Assembly (NCBI GenBank): GCA_002686705.1
Contig: NYYH01000079.1
Coordinates: 8,159-72,158, forward strand
Source: Bacteroidota bacterium
GTDB lineage: Bacteria; Bacteroidota; Bacteroidia; Bacteroidales; F082
Length of the DNA stretch: 64,000 bases
Direction of reading: 5' to 3'
The notes under the pieces were generated by a model. The model had not been told where the DNA came from and made no database searches. It worked only from the letters and a program-made list of their open reading frames with translations. This document shows positions 1 through 9,745 of this stretch, piece after piece. A program made the translations under genes and the position numbers. The stretch's first letter is position 1; each line of letters opens with the position of its first letter.

Positions 1-635
1 GTAGCTATAAGTTTTTCATATTCAGCTATACTTCTTTCAGGGTCGCCTATTTTCGTGTAAAATTCTGTTTTTTGAGTTATTATCCTTTCGTTGACACCAA
101 TAATACTTTCAATCTTATCGTACGCTGTAATTGCACTTTTATAATCCCCTGTAAACTGATATGCAAAAGCTAGTTCATAAAGAAAGTTCATATCAAATGG
201 ATTATCAGCAACCAATTCCTCATAAGCTGTAACGTAGTCATCATAGTTTTCGTTAATTCTCGATACTTTTGCATAGTACGCCTTAAACCAGATATTTTCG
301 GAGTTGAGCTTTGTTGCCATCCTTACTTCTATTAGAGATTCATCAGTTCTTCCAAGTGCCGCTAATATTCTAGCAACTTCGTAATGCGCAGTTGCGTCAT
401 TAGGGTTTATTTCAAGGGCTTTTTCAAATAACTCAAGTGCTTCTTGCAGGTTACCTGTTTCTTTTTCAATCAAACCTTGAGCAAATAAATCAGCTTCAGC
501 ATACCTCTGTTTTTCGGTAAGTTCTTTTTGCTTCCTTTTCCCCTTAGAATTCTGAGAAATTACCGAAAACGATAAAAAAACAGAAATAAAAATTAAAGTT
601 ATTGTAATATATATTTTCATTATTGGTCTCATCAT
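1..635 (-). CDS. TPR-repeat exported protein (partial, C-terminus outside window)
   Basis: The reverse strand is open from about 635 to the window edge, so the 3' end of this gene is missing. The translation begins with a hydrophobic signal-like stretch (LIFISVFLSFSVISQ), then a basic segment, then degenerate 34-residue tetratricopeptide repeats with the usual hydrophobic and small-residue pattern (for example EALELFEKALEINPND and AHYEVARILAALGR). TPR arrays are protein-protein scaffolds and an export signal suggests the periplasm. Three in-frame ATGs (635, 632, 620) could start it; 620 gives the most typical signal peptide. The specific role is not recognisable. Confidence 0.75.
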   Translation of the reverse strand, partial: MMRPIMKIYITITLIFISVFLSFSVISQNSKGKRKQKELTEKQRYAEADLFAQGLIEKETGNLQEALELFEKALEINPNDATAHYEVARILAALGRTDESLIEVRMATKLNSENIWFKAYYAKVSRINENYDDYVTAYEELVADNPFDMNFLYELAFAYQFTGDYKSAITAYDKIESIIGVNERIITQKTEFYTKIGDPERSIAEYEKLIA

Positions 636-761
636 TCAAAATTAAACATTCAAAACTCATTTCCCGATATGGCCAAATCCTCCTAAATTAAAAGTTTAAG
701 AGATATAGAATTCCACATCAACTTTATATCGCAAAAATAGTTAAAATTGAATGTATTGTTT

Positions 762-3700
762 TTAGTTCCTTTTGCCCCATTTCGACATGCTCACCTTTGC
801 ACTATAGAGCACATGATATAGAGAAGGAATAATTACTAAAGTTAGGAACGTTGCAAAGCTCAGGCCAAAAATAACTGTCCAGCTCATTGGGCCCCAAAAT
901 ACTGAATTGTCACCACCAAAATATATATCTGGATTAAATGTGTTAAAGAATGAAATGAAGTCAATATTGAATCCTGTAGCTAATGGCATTAAGCCAAGGA
1001 TAGTAGTAATGGCAGTTAAAAGTACAGGTCGCAATCTTGTTTTACCTGCATTAACAATACACTGTTTTGCCTCATCTATAGGCATGTTTTCGTTATCGGC
1101 TAATCCCAGTTCCTTTTTCTTTCTCATTTTCAAAAGGCCTATATAATCAATTAACACGATGGCATTGTTTACAACAACTCCTGCCAAAGAAACGATGCCA
1201 ATTCCAGTCATTATTACAATAAATTCCATTTCAAATATTGCAAGTCCTCCAAATACACCTATTGTACTCATAACAACACTAAACATTATAATAGTAGGTT
1301 TTACAAACGAGTTGAATTGAGAGACCAGAATAATCATAATCAACGACAAAGCAATTATTAACGCTTTCATTAGAAATGCTGAAGATTCATCTTGTTCTTG
1401 TTGTTCGCCGGTAAATTTATATTTGGTTCCGGCTGGCATTTCATAGTCGGCCATAATTTGTTTGAGTTCAGTATTAATTTCATTAGTATTGTAGCCTTCA
1501 AGTACATTTGAATAGATAGTTATTAATCTGCTCCGATCCTTCCTTGTTATGGCCCCATAAGTTGAGCTATATTTGAAATCAGCAACTGCAGATATTGGTA
1601 CTTGTACAATTTTACCTGATGATGGACTCCTAAAAGTTATTCGTTGGTTAATAATATCCGCGATATTGTATCTAAACTTATCATCAAGCCTTATAACTAT
1701 CTTATACTCATCTTCGCCATCTTTGAAATCAGAGATTTCTTTACCGAATAAAGCTGTCCGTATAGCGCTTCCCACCTGTGCAGTTGACAACCCATATCGT
1801 CTTGCCTTCTCACGGTCGATGTTAACAAGTAATTCAGGTTTACTCACTTCAAGTTCGATTTTTAAACCTTCTATACCGGGAATATTAACTTTATTAATTT
1901 CAGTTCTTATATCTTCGGTAAGTTGTAATAAATCATCAAAATCGCCACCGCTAACTTCAAGATTTATTGGTTTGCCAGTTGGAGGCCCTTCTTTTAGTTT
2001 TTCTACTGAAAGATTTATACCAGGATATAAACCAACCAATGCCTCGGACATTCGTTCAAGTGTTTTAACTGTACTCTTTTCTCCTCGGTCCTTAAAGTCG
2101 ACAAAGTTAATTGTAATCAATCCCTTATTAGGTGCTCCGCCACGTCCGGTAAAACCTTCATCCTGTCCAATAGCCCCTTTTCCAGTTATTGTTAATACTG
2201 ACTCAACAATATCCATATCAGGTTCTAATACCTCAAATATTTTTTCTTCCAGCTCTCGCATTATCGAATCACTTACTTCTATATCAGTACTAATAGGCAT
2301 CTCGGCCAATACATTTATAAGTTTTGGGTCGGCAGAAGGAAAAAATTTAACTTTTGGATCACTTCCAAAATAGAATGTGAGAGTTAATATCATTAAAGCA
2401 ATTGTCCCAAATAAAAGAAAGATGGGTGTTTTTCCATGTAAGGCAAATTTGATGAATCTAATATATGAGTTTTCGAGCCAAACCAATCCAACATTTTGAA
2501 ACCATAAAGCAAGCCGTGAGAGGAAAAGAAGATTTAATAATCCGATAAAAGTGAATATTAATAACAATGTTCCTACCCAGTTAATTTTGAAAACATAAAA
2601 TATCGAAGCAAGGCCGATTAATATTAGCATTAGTATTATACTTCTTTTCGGCTTGGGGATAGAAACATTTGCCCCTTTTTTATAGAAAACGGTAAAGATT
2701 ACAGGTATTATGACAAGGGCCACAATAAGGGAGGAGGAAAGAACAATTATCAATGTTCCCGGCATATACGACATAAATTCGCCCATAATACTTTTCCAGA
2801 AAAGTAATGGAAAGAATGCTGCAAGAGTAGTAAGTGTTGAAGAAATAATAGGCATAGCAATTTCGCCGGTAGCTTGTTTAGCAGCTTCTAATATTGGATA
2901 TCCTTTATCAACAAACCTGTATATATTTTCCGTTACAACAATTGCATTATCTACAAGCATCCCTAGTGCAAGTATCAATGAAAAGAGTACAACCATATTT
3001 ATTCTGTAATCTATCAGCCCCATTATCATAAATGAAAGAAACATCGACATCGGAATAGCGAAACCAACAAATAGTGAATTTCTGGTTCCCAAAAACAGGA
3101 ATAAAACAAAAACAACAAAGATTATTCCCATGATAATGCTGTTTTCGAGGTTGCTCAGCTGCATTTTTACCATATCCGACTGATCGTTAGTTACAGTAAT
3201 CACTAAATTTTCAGGAATTAAACCGGTGTTTTTTGCTTCGTCAAGAAGTTCCATTACCTGGGAAATAGTAGAGAGTAAATTTTCTCCACTTTTTTTGACA
3301 ACCTGAAGAGAGACAACTGGTTGGCTGTTTAGATAAGCATAACTGTCGCGATCTTTAAAACCATAATCTACATAACCTATGTCGTGCAAATAAACAATGT
3401 TTCCTTTTTCACTTTTTACAATTATGTCTTCAATTTCAGCAGGATCGGTAAATTCACCAATTATCCTTATAGTACGTTTAATATCTCCAATTAGCATATC
3501 ACCACCTGATAAGGACATGTTTTCAAATTTTACAGCTTCTTCAACATCATTAAAGCTTATCTGTAAAGTATTCATCTTAAATGGATCAAGAATAATCTTA
3601 ACCTCCTTTTCGGTAATACCTGTAATGTTTACTTTAGATACCTCTGAAATTGTCTCAAATTCATCTTGCATATCTTCAGCAAAATCCTTGAGCTTATTCA

Positions 3701-4193
3701 CACTATAATCACCAGACAGGTTTATGTTTACAACAGGGAACTCCGACAAGTCGATGTCTTCAATCATTGGATCAAAAGGCAGGTCATCAGGGAGTTCGCT
3801 TTTTGCTTTATCAACTGCATCTTTTACATCCTGCAGGGCAACCTTAATATCCACATCTGTATTAAACTCGATAAAAATATTTGACGCATCCTGACTGGAT
3901 ATTGCATTCATATCATTTATACCCTTGACAGATTCAATTTCTTTCTCAAGATGTCTGGTAATTAAATTTTCTATATCAACAGGAGGGTTCCCAGGATACA
4001 GGGTTTGGACCATTATCGTAGGTATATTTATTTCCGGAAAAAGTTCTTTGGGCATTGAAACATAAGAATAGAATCCAAAGAATATTGTTACTACTGTTAT
4101 AAGGTAAACAGTATTTTTATTATTAAGAGCCCATGTTGATAACCAGAAATTCCGTATAACTTTGTCTGTATCGCTATTTTCAGTTTTATTCAT
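762..4193 (-). CDS. RND-family efflux transporter, inner-membrane permease (AcrB/HAE-like)
   Basis: The 1143-residue product has the length and two-fold layout of a resistance-nodulation-division pump: TM1 near residues 28-46, a large periplasmic loop, a bundle of helices from about 352, a second loop, and a final bundle near the C-terminus. The TM4 motif GMLVDNAIVVTENIY lies at about 411-425. It keeps the first proton-relay aspartate (D415), but the second, AcrB D408, is Asn here. The pump would drive proton-coupled export of drugs or lipophiles through the adaptor and TolC partner encoded just upstream in the same operon. It is the last gene of the operon, 40 bases after the adaptor. The substrate cannot be read from sequence. 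Confidence 0.93.
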   Translation of the reverse strand: MNKTENSDTDKVIRNFWLSTWALNNKNTVYLITVVTIFFGFYSYVSMPKELFPEINIPTIMVQTLYPGNPPVDIENLITRHLEKEIESVKGINDMNAISSQDASNIFIEFNTDVDIKVALQDVKDAVDKAKSELPDDLPFDPMIEDIDLSEFPVVNINLSGDYSVNKLKDFAEDMQDEFETISEVSKVNITGITEKEVKIILDPFKMNTLQISFNDVEEAVKFENMSLSGGDMLIGDIKRTIRIIGEFTDPAEIEDIIVKSEKGNIVYLHDIGYVDYGFKDRDSYAYLNSQPVVSLQVVKKSGENLLSTISQVMELLDEAKNTGLIPENLVITVTNDQSDMVKMQLSNLENSIIMGIIFVVFVLFLFLGTRNSLFVGFAIPMSMFLSFMIMGLIDYRINMVVLFSLILALGMLVDNAIVVTENIYRFVDKGYPILEAAKQATGEIAMPIISSTLTTLAAFFPLLFWKSIMGEFMSYMPGTLIIVLSSSLIVALVIIPVIFTVFYKKGANVSIPKPKRSIILMLILIGLASIFYVFKINWVGTLLLIFTFIGLLNLLFLSRLALWFQNVGLVWLENSYIRFIKFALHGKTPIFLLFGTIALMILTLTFYFGSDPKVKFFPSADPKLINVLAEMPISTDIEVSDSIMRELEEKIFEVLEPDMDIVESVLTITGKGAIGQDEGFTGRGGAPNKGLITINFVDFKDRGEKSTVKTLERMSEALVGLYPGINLSVEKLKEGPPTGKPINLEVSGGDFDDLLQLTEDIRTEINKVNIPGIEGLKIELEVSKPELLVNIDREKARRYGLSTAQVGSAIRTALFGKEISDFKDGEDEYKIVIRLDDKFRYNIADIINQRITFRSPSSGKIVQVPISAVADFKYSSTYGAITRKDRSRLITIYSNVLEGYNTNEINTELKQIMADYEMPAGTKYKFTGEQQEQDESSAFLMKALIIALSLIMIILVSQFNSFVKPTIIMFSVVMSTIGVFGGLAIFEMEFIVIMTGIGIVSLAGVVVNNAIVLIDYIGLLKMRKKKELGLADNENMPIDEAKQCIVNAGKTRLRPVLLTAITTILGLMPLATGFNIDFISFFNTFNPDIYFGGDNSVFWGPMSWTVIFGLSFATFLTLVIIPSLYHVLYSAKVSMSKWGKRN

Positions 4194-4233
4194 CCGTTAA
4201 AGTATATTAATTTGAATGATACATTTAATTTTG

Positions 4234-5358
4234 TTATTGTATAACATTGACTACTGATCCATTTGACACATTGCTATAACCATCGGTAATTATCATATCG
4301 CCAGTACTTAATCCGTCAAGTATTTCGGTTTTATCCTTATATGAAATTCCTGTTTTAATATACTTTTTTGTAGCTATACTTTTTCCATTGGCTGTCTCAA
4401 CTATGTATATAAATGATCCTGTCATATCTTCCTTAATCAGAATTGTAGGAAGTACAATCACATTATCAATATTGTAATCATTTATATTTACGTTGGCCTG
4501 AAGATGTGGCTTAAGCTTTCCATTTTTGTTAGCTATTTTTATCTGTACAATAAATGTCCTGTCTTGTTTGTTGATCACATTACCTGTTCGATAGACAGGT
4601 TTGCGATATTCGAGTCCGGGATAAGCTGGGAATGAAATGGTAACAATATCACCTTTCTTAATTATTGGAAGATATGCTTCCGACAATTTAACAGTAACAT
4701 AAAGCTCATCAATATTAACAATTTGCATTAATTGCATGCCTGGAGTTGCCAGCTCTCCTTTTTTATGAAAGATTTCTTCTACAATGCCATTTATTGGTGA
4801 TTTAATTATAGCCAAATCATATTGAGCTTTTAAAGTACTAAGTTTATTTTGAAGGTTCTCGAAAGAATTCTTTGCTTCAAGGTATTGCCTTTCTGAGCCT
4901 ATATTTTTTTCCCATAAAGATGATTGCTTCTCATAAATTGTCTTTGCGAGACTTAACTGTGATTCAATTTCCTGGATATTTGTTTCAATAATTACTGTAT
5001 TTAGTTTAGCAAGCAACTGTCCTTTCTGAACATATTGTCCTTCCGATACATATACAGAAGTAATCTGACCATTAATTTCCGGGCTAATAAATGCATCATT
5101 GATGCTTTCGAGTTCACCTACGGCGGTGAAATTATGTGAAAATGGTCGCAGCGACAATGATTCCAATTTAACAGGTATTTTGATCCCCGAATATTCCTTG
5201 TCATTATTGGCCTGCTCAATATCTGATATTTTCTCATTTAACTCTTTAACCTGCGTCTTGTACAATCTTAGGTTATCTGCATCAGAATTATTTTCATCCT
5301 CCGAAGAGCATGAAATAATGAAAATACTGATTGTAAATATTAATATTAGTTGTTTCAT
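4234..5358 (-). CDS. RND efflux periplasmic adaptor (HlyD/MFP family lipoprotein)
   Basis: The product is 374 residues with a lipoprotein signal peptide (lipobox around IISC, Cys17), so it should be lipid-anchored and periplasmic. A coiled-coil hairpin lies near residues 120-170, flanked by lipoyl-like halves ('GQLLAKLNT' and 'IKSPINGIVEEIFHKKGE'), then beta-barrel and membrane-proximal domains. This is the standard architecture of adaptors that join an RND pump to TolC. Its ATG overlaps the stop of the upstream tetR gene as ATGA, showing translational coupling in the efflux operon. Confidence 0.93.
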   Translation of the reverse strand: MKQLILIFTISIFIISCSSEDENNSDADNLRLYKTQVKELNEKISDIEQANNDKEYSGIKIPVKLESLSLRPFSHNFTAVGELESINDAFISPEINGQITSVYVSEGQYVQKGQLLAKLNTVIIETNIQEIESQLSLAKTIYEKQSSLWEKNIGSERQYLEAKNSFENLQNKLSTLKAQYDLAIIKSPINGIVEEIFHKKGELATPGMQLMQIVNIDELYVTVKLSEAYLPIIKKGDIVTISFPAYPGLEYRKPVYRTGNVINKQDRTFIVQIKIANKNGKLKPHLQANVNINDYNIDNVIVLPTILIKEDMTGSFIYIVETANGKSIATKKYIKTGISYKDKTEILDGLSTGDMIITDGYSNVSNGSVVNVIQ

Positions 5359-5990
5359 ATTGTGCTGATTTTTACTGATTCGTCAATTTTGTTAAACTTT
5401 TGCTTAAGCATTTTTCTGCCTTTATCATTTACAATACCCAAAAGATGATATTTATATATCTCAGAAAATAAATTCGTTGAAACCAACTCTTCTATACTGA
5501 AAATGTCAGAATTTAAAATACCTTCTATGCGCATCAAAGTTAGTCTGGAGATTATATCTTCATTTAAGTCGTTCCTGTAAAGTCCTTCTTTCTTACCCTT
5601 AATTAGATTTGTTTTTACACTGTCAAGAATTCGGTTATGCTTTATCTTTTGAAAATGGATATAAATTTCAGGGTAATATTTTTTTAAATCGTATACAAAT
5701 GCAGGCTTGTGATTTTTAATCATTTCCACCTGAATTTCATAATGGTAAAATAATTCCTCTATGGCATTTGCATCATTATTTTCATGTATTGAGAAATCAA
5801 TTTGTTTTTCCTCATTCAGATATTTAAGAATTGCCCAAACAAGTTCCTCTTTGTCTTTAAAATAGTTGTAAAGAGTTTTCTTAGAAATCGTAAGTGTGTG
5901 GGCAATATCATCCATAGTTACACTTCTGATACCATACTCACAAAATAGATTTGCAACCCTTTCAATAATTATTTTTACTTTTTCGTCCAT
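5355..5990 (-). CDS. TetR/AcrR-family transcriptional regulator
   Basis: The 211-residue protein has an N-terminal TetR helix-turn-helix (about residues 8-50: 'IIERVANLFCEYGIRSVTM', then 'ISKKTLYNYFKDKEEL') and a divergent helical ligand-binding C-terminal domain. It lies inside the efflux operon, between the TolC gene (5 bases upstream) and the adaptor gene (4-base overlap), so it is cotranscribed with its probable targets. By family precedent it would repress the operon and release DNA on binding a pump substrate. Candidate operators carrying GTTTAT half-sites lie upstream of the TolC gene (7371-7413 and 7486-7504). Confidence 0.92.
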   Translation of the reverse strand: MDEKVKIIIERVANLFCEYGIRSVTMDDIAHTLTISKKTLYNYFKDKEELVWAILKYLNEEKQIDFSIHENNDANAIEELFYHYEIQVEMIKNHKPAFVYDLKKYYPEIYIHFQKIKHNRILDSVKTNLIKGKKEGLYRNDLNEDIISRLTLMRIEGILNSDIFSIEELVSTNLFSEIYKYHLLGIVNDKGRKMLKQKFNKIDESVKISTI

Positions 5991-5995
5991 AAATA

Positions 5996-7327
5996 TTATT
6001 CAAATTTTGTAAGAATTTTTTCAAGTTCTTCACCCGTTTTCAAAAGTAAAAGCGCCGAATTAATATATTCATTCTCTGCATTTAAAAATTGGTTATGTGT
6101 GTTTAGGATATCTAAGCTCGTAGACATACCTTCAATATATTTTTGAGTTGTTTTGTTATAAATTTTTTCAGCTGTTTTTCTGCTAACTTGCTTATTTTCA
6201 AATACTCTATAAGCATTCATGTACTCATTTATTGCAGCGTCGTATTGTAAATTTAACTGGCTAGTTAGTTGCTGCTCCATCACTGTCACCTGTTCATATG
6301 CAATTCTTGCCTGTTTTACTTTTGAACTTCTCTTGCCACTAGAAAATACAGGTATTAGCATTTTTACACCAAAAACCGAGCTTGAGTACCAGCCACCATC
6401 ATTACTAAAGAAGTTCCACTCATCTCTCTGTGCCTGAGTTTGGTAATTTAGGTTAGCTGCAATAGATGGCATGTATGATGCTTTCTCCAATTTTACCTGA
6501 AGCAAACTAAGCTCTTTTTGTTTGGTAAGAGACCTGAAATCAACATTCTGATTAATATTAAATGGGTTAGTCAGTAGTCCCGAATTATGCCTTGCGGATA
6601 TTATACTTTCCATATTATCAGTTAGTACAATACTGTCCGCATCTTTTAAACCAAGATAAAACTTTAGGTAAGCATTTGAAATAATAAACTTGCTACTTAA
6701 ATAAAGAGCTGAAGCCTCAAGGTCAGAAACCAATAAATCTAACTGGTCAACATCAATATCCTCAGCAAAACCAACATTAAAAACTTCTCTGGTCTCATTA
6801 GCTAATTTTCTTGTAATTGTTAATGTTGAATCAACTATCCGAAGTCCTTCGGTAGCTGACAACGCAGCGTAATAAGAGTTTGACACCAGTTGCTTAACAT
6901 CAACTTTATTCTTGAAGTAGTCAGTATTTGTTTTCTCTAGATATTTTCTTGCCGCTTGAAGCCCAACGATATATTCTCCACTAAATAATAATTGTGATAC
7001 TGAAGCTCCTAAGCTTGCATCATACTTAGTTCCAAACTGAATCTTGTCCGACTCACCGGGCTGTACAAATTCTGGCGGCAAAATCATTACCGGACGGGCA
7101 ATATTGTCATTATAATTAACAGACGCGTCAACTTGGGGCAGTCCAATTGAGGTTGACTCCTTAACAATATACTTTGCTGCTTCAACATCCTTGCCAGCAT
7201 TAATTATCTGGTAATTGTTTTCCATAGCATATTCAACAGCCTGTTTTATTGTTAGATGTCTGATTTCTTGTGCTCTAACATTAATTGTTACCACAATAAT
7301 AGAAATCAGGATTATGAATTTATCCAT
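5996..7327 (-). CDS. TolC-family outer membrane efflux protein
   Basis: This protein of about 443 residues has a signal peptide ending at RAQ and the duplicated outer-membrane efflux architecture of TolC: long amphipathic helices and two beta-hairpin segments. It would form the outer-membrane duct of the tripartite pump. It is the first gene of a tightly packed operon (TolC, TetR, adaptor, RND permease). A TTG three codons upstream (7336) also keeps the frame open, but I chose the ATG at 7327, which opens a typical signal peptide. A TAnnTTTG-type promoter (7359-7366, minus strand) lies 31 bases upstream. Confidence 0.92.
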   Translation of the reverse strand: MDKFIILISIIVVTINVRAQEIRHLTIKQAVEYAMENNYQIINAGKDVEAAKYIVKESTSIGLPQVDASVNYNDNIARPVMILPPEFVQPGESDKIQFGTKYDASLGASVSQLLFSGEYIVGLQAARKYLEKTNTDYFKNKVDVKQLVSNSYYAALSATEGLRIVDSTLTITRKLANETREVFNVGFAEDIDVDQLDLLVSDLEASALYLSSKFIISNAYLKFYLGLKDADSIVLTDNMESIISARHNSGLLTNPFNINQNVDFRSLTKQKELSLLQVKLEKASYMPSIAANLNYQTQAQRDEWNFFSNDGGWYSSSVFGVKMLIPVFSSGKRSSKVKQARIAYEQVTVMEQQLTSQLNLQYDAAINEYMNAYRVFENKQVSRKTAEKIYNKTTQKYIEGMSTSLDILNTHNQFLNAENEYINSALLLLKTGEELEKILTKFE

Positions 7328-7358
7328 TTGTAACAAAATTTATTTTGTATTAATTTGG

Positions 7359-7366
7359 CAAAAATA
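7359..7366 (-). promoter_or_regulatory. Candidate -7 element (TAnnTTTG) of the efflux operon
   Basis: On the minus strand this reads TATTTTTG, an exact match to the Bacteroidota -7 consensus TAnnTTTG, 31 bases upstream of the TolC start codon. No clear -33 TTG is seen at the usual distance, so the call rests on the -7 element and position. It sits directly beside the inverted repeat at 7371-7413. Confidence 0.45.
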
Positions 7367-7370
7367 CATA

Positions 7371-7413
7371 AAAATAAACTTTGGAAACTTAAATTATGTT
7401 AAAAGTTTATTTT
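7371..7413. promoter_or_regulatory. Perfect 12-bp inverted repeat, candidate TetR operator
   Basis: AAAATAAACTTT (7371-7382) and its exact reverse complement AAAGTTTATTTT (7402-7413) flank a 19-base spacer just upstream of the -7 element. Both arms contain the half-site ATAAAC/GTTTAT, which also forms the shorter palindrome at 7486-7504. The position would let a bound repressor block polymerase. The regulator link is inference. Confidence 0.5.
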
Positions 7414-7485
7414 GTTTCTTATTAAGATAAATTCAGCAAGAATTCAAATAAATAAAATGATGAGTTGTTTGAGGGCACTAATAAA

Positions 7486-7504
7486 TGTTTATTTGAGATA
7501 AACA
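7486..7504. promoter_or_regulatory. 19-bp palindrome TGTTTAT-N5-ATAAACA, second candidate operator
   Basis: TGTTTATTTGAGATAAACA is a perfect 7-5-7 palindrome, the size typical of TetR-family operators. It carries the same GTTTAT/ATAAAC half-sites as the inverted repeat nearer the promoter. It lies about 160 bases upstream of the TolC start and 73 bases downstream of nothing else on that strand, between the efflux operon and the 3' end of mutB. Confidence 0.5.
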
Positions 7505-7576
7505 GTTTCGTTGAGAGGTCTTTTTCAATTTGTAAATTTAAACAATAAGGTTGGACTCATTCCTTAGGAATTTCTC

Positions 7577-9730
7577 TTACTTTTTCGCCTCAATCAATAA
7601 ATTAAGCATACTAACACCTGCATCTGAGATTACAGTACCAGGTCCGAAAATTGCAACAACACCAGCATCATAAAGAAATTGATAATCTTGTGGAGGTATA
7701 ACCCCACCAACTATCACCATTATATCTTCCCTTCCAAGCTTTTTAAGTTCTGTAATAACTTGAGGAACAAGGGTGCGATGGCCTGCGGCGAGACTTGAAA
7801 TACCCAATATATGAACATCATTTTCAACAGCTTGCTTTGCAGCTTCTTTAGGAGTTTGGAAAAGTGGTCCGATATCAACATCAAAACCAATATCTGCATA
7901 TCCGGTAGCAACAACTTTTGCTCCCCGGTCGTGGCCATCCTGTCCAATTTTAGCAATCATAATTCTGGGTCTACGTCCATCTATTCGCGCAAACTCATCA
8001 GCAAGTTTATGTGCTTCTTTGAACGAAGCGTCATTACCTGCTTCGGAGGCATAAATACCCGAAACTGATCTTATAACTGCTTTATATCTTCCCATAACTT
8101 TTTCGCAAGCATACGAAATTTCTCCGAGACTTGCACGATTCTTTGCAGCTTCAACAGCCAATTCTAATAAATTACCCTTGCCTGTAACACAAGCTCTTGT
8201 AATTGCTTCCAGATTTTTCTGAACAACTTTATCATTACGCTCGGCACGCAATTTATTAAGTCTTTCTATTTGTGACTGACGTACCACATTATTATCAATT
8301 TCGAGTGTTTCTATTGGATCTTCCTTTTCCAATTTATAACTATTTACACCAACAATCACATCTTTATTAGCGTCAATTCGAGCCTGTTTGCGTGCGGCAG
8401 CTTCTTCGATTCTCATTTTTGGTAATCCTGTTTCTATGGCTTTCGACATTCCTCCCATTTCTTCAATCTCCACAATATGTTCCCATGCTTTGTGTACGAG
8501 TTCGTTAGTAAGAGTTTCAACATAATAGGATCCTGCCCATGGATCAATCGACCGACAAATATCAGTTTCTTCTTGCAGATAAATTTGAGTATTACGGGCT
8601 ATTCGTGCTGAAAAATCGGTAGGGAGTGCAATTGCTTCATCCAGGGCATTCGTATGAAGAGATTGTGTATGACCTAATACCGCACCAAGAGCTTCAATAC
8701 AAGTACGAGCGACGTTGTTAAAGGGATCTTGTTCTGTAAGGCTCCATCCTGACGTTTGAGTATGTGCACGCAATGCCATTGATTTTAGTTTCTTAGGATT
8801 AAATTGCTTAACAATCTTAGCCCACAATAGACGTCCGGCACGGAGTTTGGCGATTTCCATAAAATGGTTCATTCCTGATCCCCAAAAGAAAGAAAGTCGA
8901 GGAGCAAAATCGTCAATCTTTAATCCAGCTTTAAGTCCTGTTCTTATATAATCAAGACCATCTGCCAAGGTATAAGCAAGCTCAATATCTGCCGTTCCAC
9001 CCGCTTCCTGAATATGATAACCAGAAATTGAAATTGAATTGAACTTCGGCATTTTTTGTGAAGTATATTCAAAAATATCCGCAATTATGCGCATAGACGG
9101 ATCAGGAGGATAGATATAGGTATTGCGAACCATAAATTCTTTAAGAATATCATTTTGGATGGTTCCAGTAAGTTCTTCTAGCTTTGCACCCTGTTCCAAT
9201 GCCGCTACAATATAAAATGCCAGTATTGGTAATACAGCTCCATTCATTGTCATGGAAACTGATATACTATTCAACGGTATTTGATCGAACAATATTTCCA
9301 TATCGAGAACCGAATCGATAGCAACACCCGCTTTACCAACATCACCAACAACACGTTCGTGATCAGAATCATAACCACGGTGAGTTGCAAGGTCGAAAGC
9401 TACCGATAATCCTTTTTGCCCTGCAGCAAGATTACGGCGGTAAAAAGCATTGGATTCTTTGGCGGTTGAAAAACCTGCATATTGTCTTATTGTCCAGGGA
9501 CGCGTAACATACATTGTCGAATAAGGACCTCTCAAAAATGGAGATAAACCTGCAGCATAATTAAGGTGCTCCATCCCATTTAATTCCTCAGATGTATAAA
9601 CAGGTTTTATATCAATGTTTTCAGAAGTCTTCCAGTCAGGATGTATATTATTGTTAGCTTCCCAATCTGCATTTGAGTCTTTAGGTTTAGAAAAGCTATC
9701 AATATTTATTTTTTCAAAATCAGGTTTCAT
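7577..9730 (-). CDS. mutB: Methylmalonyl-CoA mutase, large (catalytic) subunit
   Basis: The product is 717 residues, the usual length for the large subunit. The N-terminal TIM-barrel carries the substrate-channel motif around '[18 protein letters not shown]' (about 70-87). The C-terminal cobalamin domain carries DxHxxG as D598-H600-G603, the base-off/His-on B12 motif, followed by 'GISSLAAGH' and '[10 protein letters not shown]'. The enzyme interconverts (R)-methylmalonyl-CoA and succinyl-CoA with adenosylcobalamin. It follows mutA after 15 bases on the same strand. With the carboxylase at 41244-44866 it completes most of the propionyl-CoA/succinyl-CoA route; epimerase and the MeaB chaperone are not in the window. 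Confidence 0.97.
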   Translation of the reverse strand: MKPDFEKINIDSFSKPKDSNADWEANNNIHPDWKTSENIDIKPVYTSEELNGMEHLNYAAGLSPFLRGPYSTMYVTRPWTIRQYAGFSTAKESNAFYRRNLAAGQKGLSVAFDLATHRGYDSDHERVVGDVGKAGVAIDSVLDMEILFDQIPLNSISVSMTMNGAVLPILAFYIVAALEQGAKLEELTGTIQNDILKEFMVRNTYIYPPDPSMRIIADIFEYTSQKMPKFNSISISGYHIQEAGGTADIELAYTLADGLDYIRTGLKAGLKIDDFAPRLSFFWGSGMNHFMEIAKLRAGRLLWAKIVKQFNPKKLKSMALRAHTQTSGWSLTEQDPFNNVARTCIEALGAVLGHTQSLHTNALDEAIALPTDFSARIARNTQIYLQEETDICRSIDPWAGSYYVETLTNELVHKAWEHIVEIEEMGGMSKAIETGLPKMRIEEAAARKQARIDANKDVIVGVNSYKLEKEDPIETLEIDNNVVRQSQIERLNKLRAERNDKVVQKNLEAITRACVTGKGNLLELAVEAAKNRASLGEISYACEKVMGRYKAVIRSVSGIYASEAGNDASFKEAHKLADEFARIDGRRPRIMIAKIGQDGHDRGAKVVATGYADIGFDVDIGPLFQTPKEAAKQAVENDVHILGISSLAAGHRTLVPQVITELKKLGREDIMVIVGGVIPPQDYQFLYDAGVVAIFGPGTVISDAGVSMLNLLIEAKK

Positions 9731-9745
9731 CGTATTGGTTACTTT

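Noticed and set aside
1573..2373. Long plus-strand frame of 266 codons opposite the RND pump gene
   Set aside because: It is antisense to a well-conserved transporter, has a Ser/Ile-rich composition typical of shadow frames, and shows no domain or promoter.
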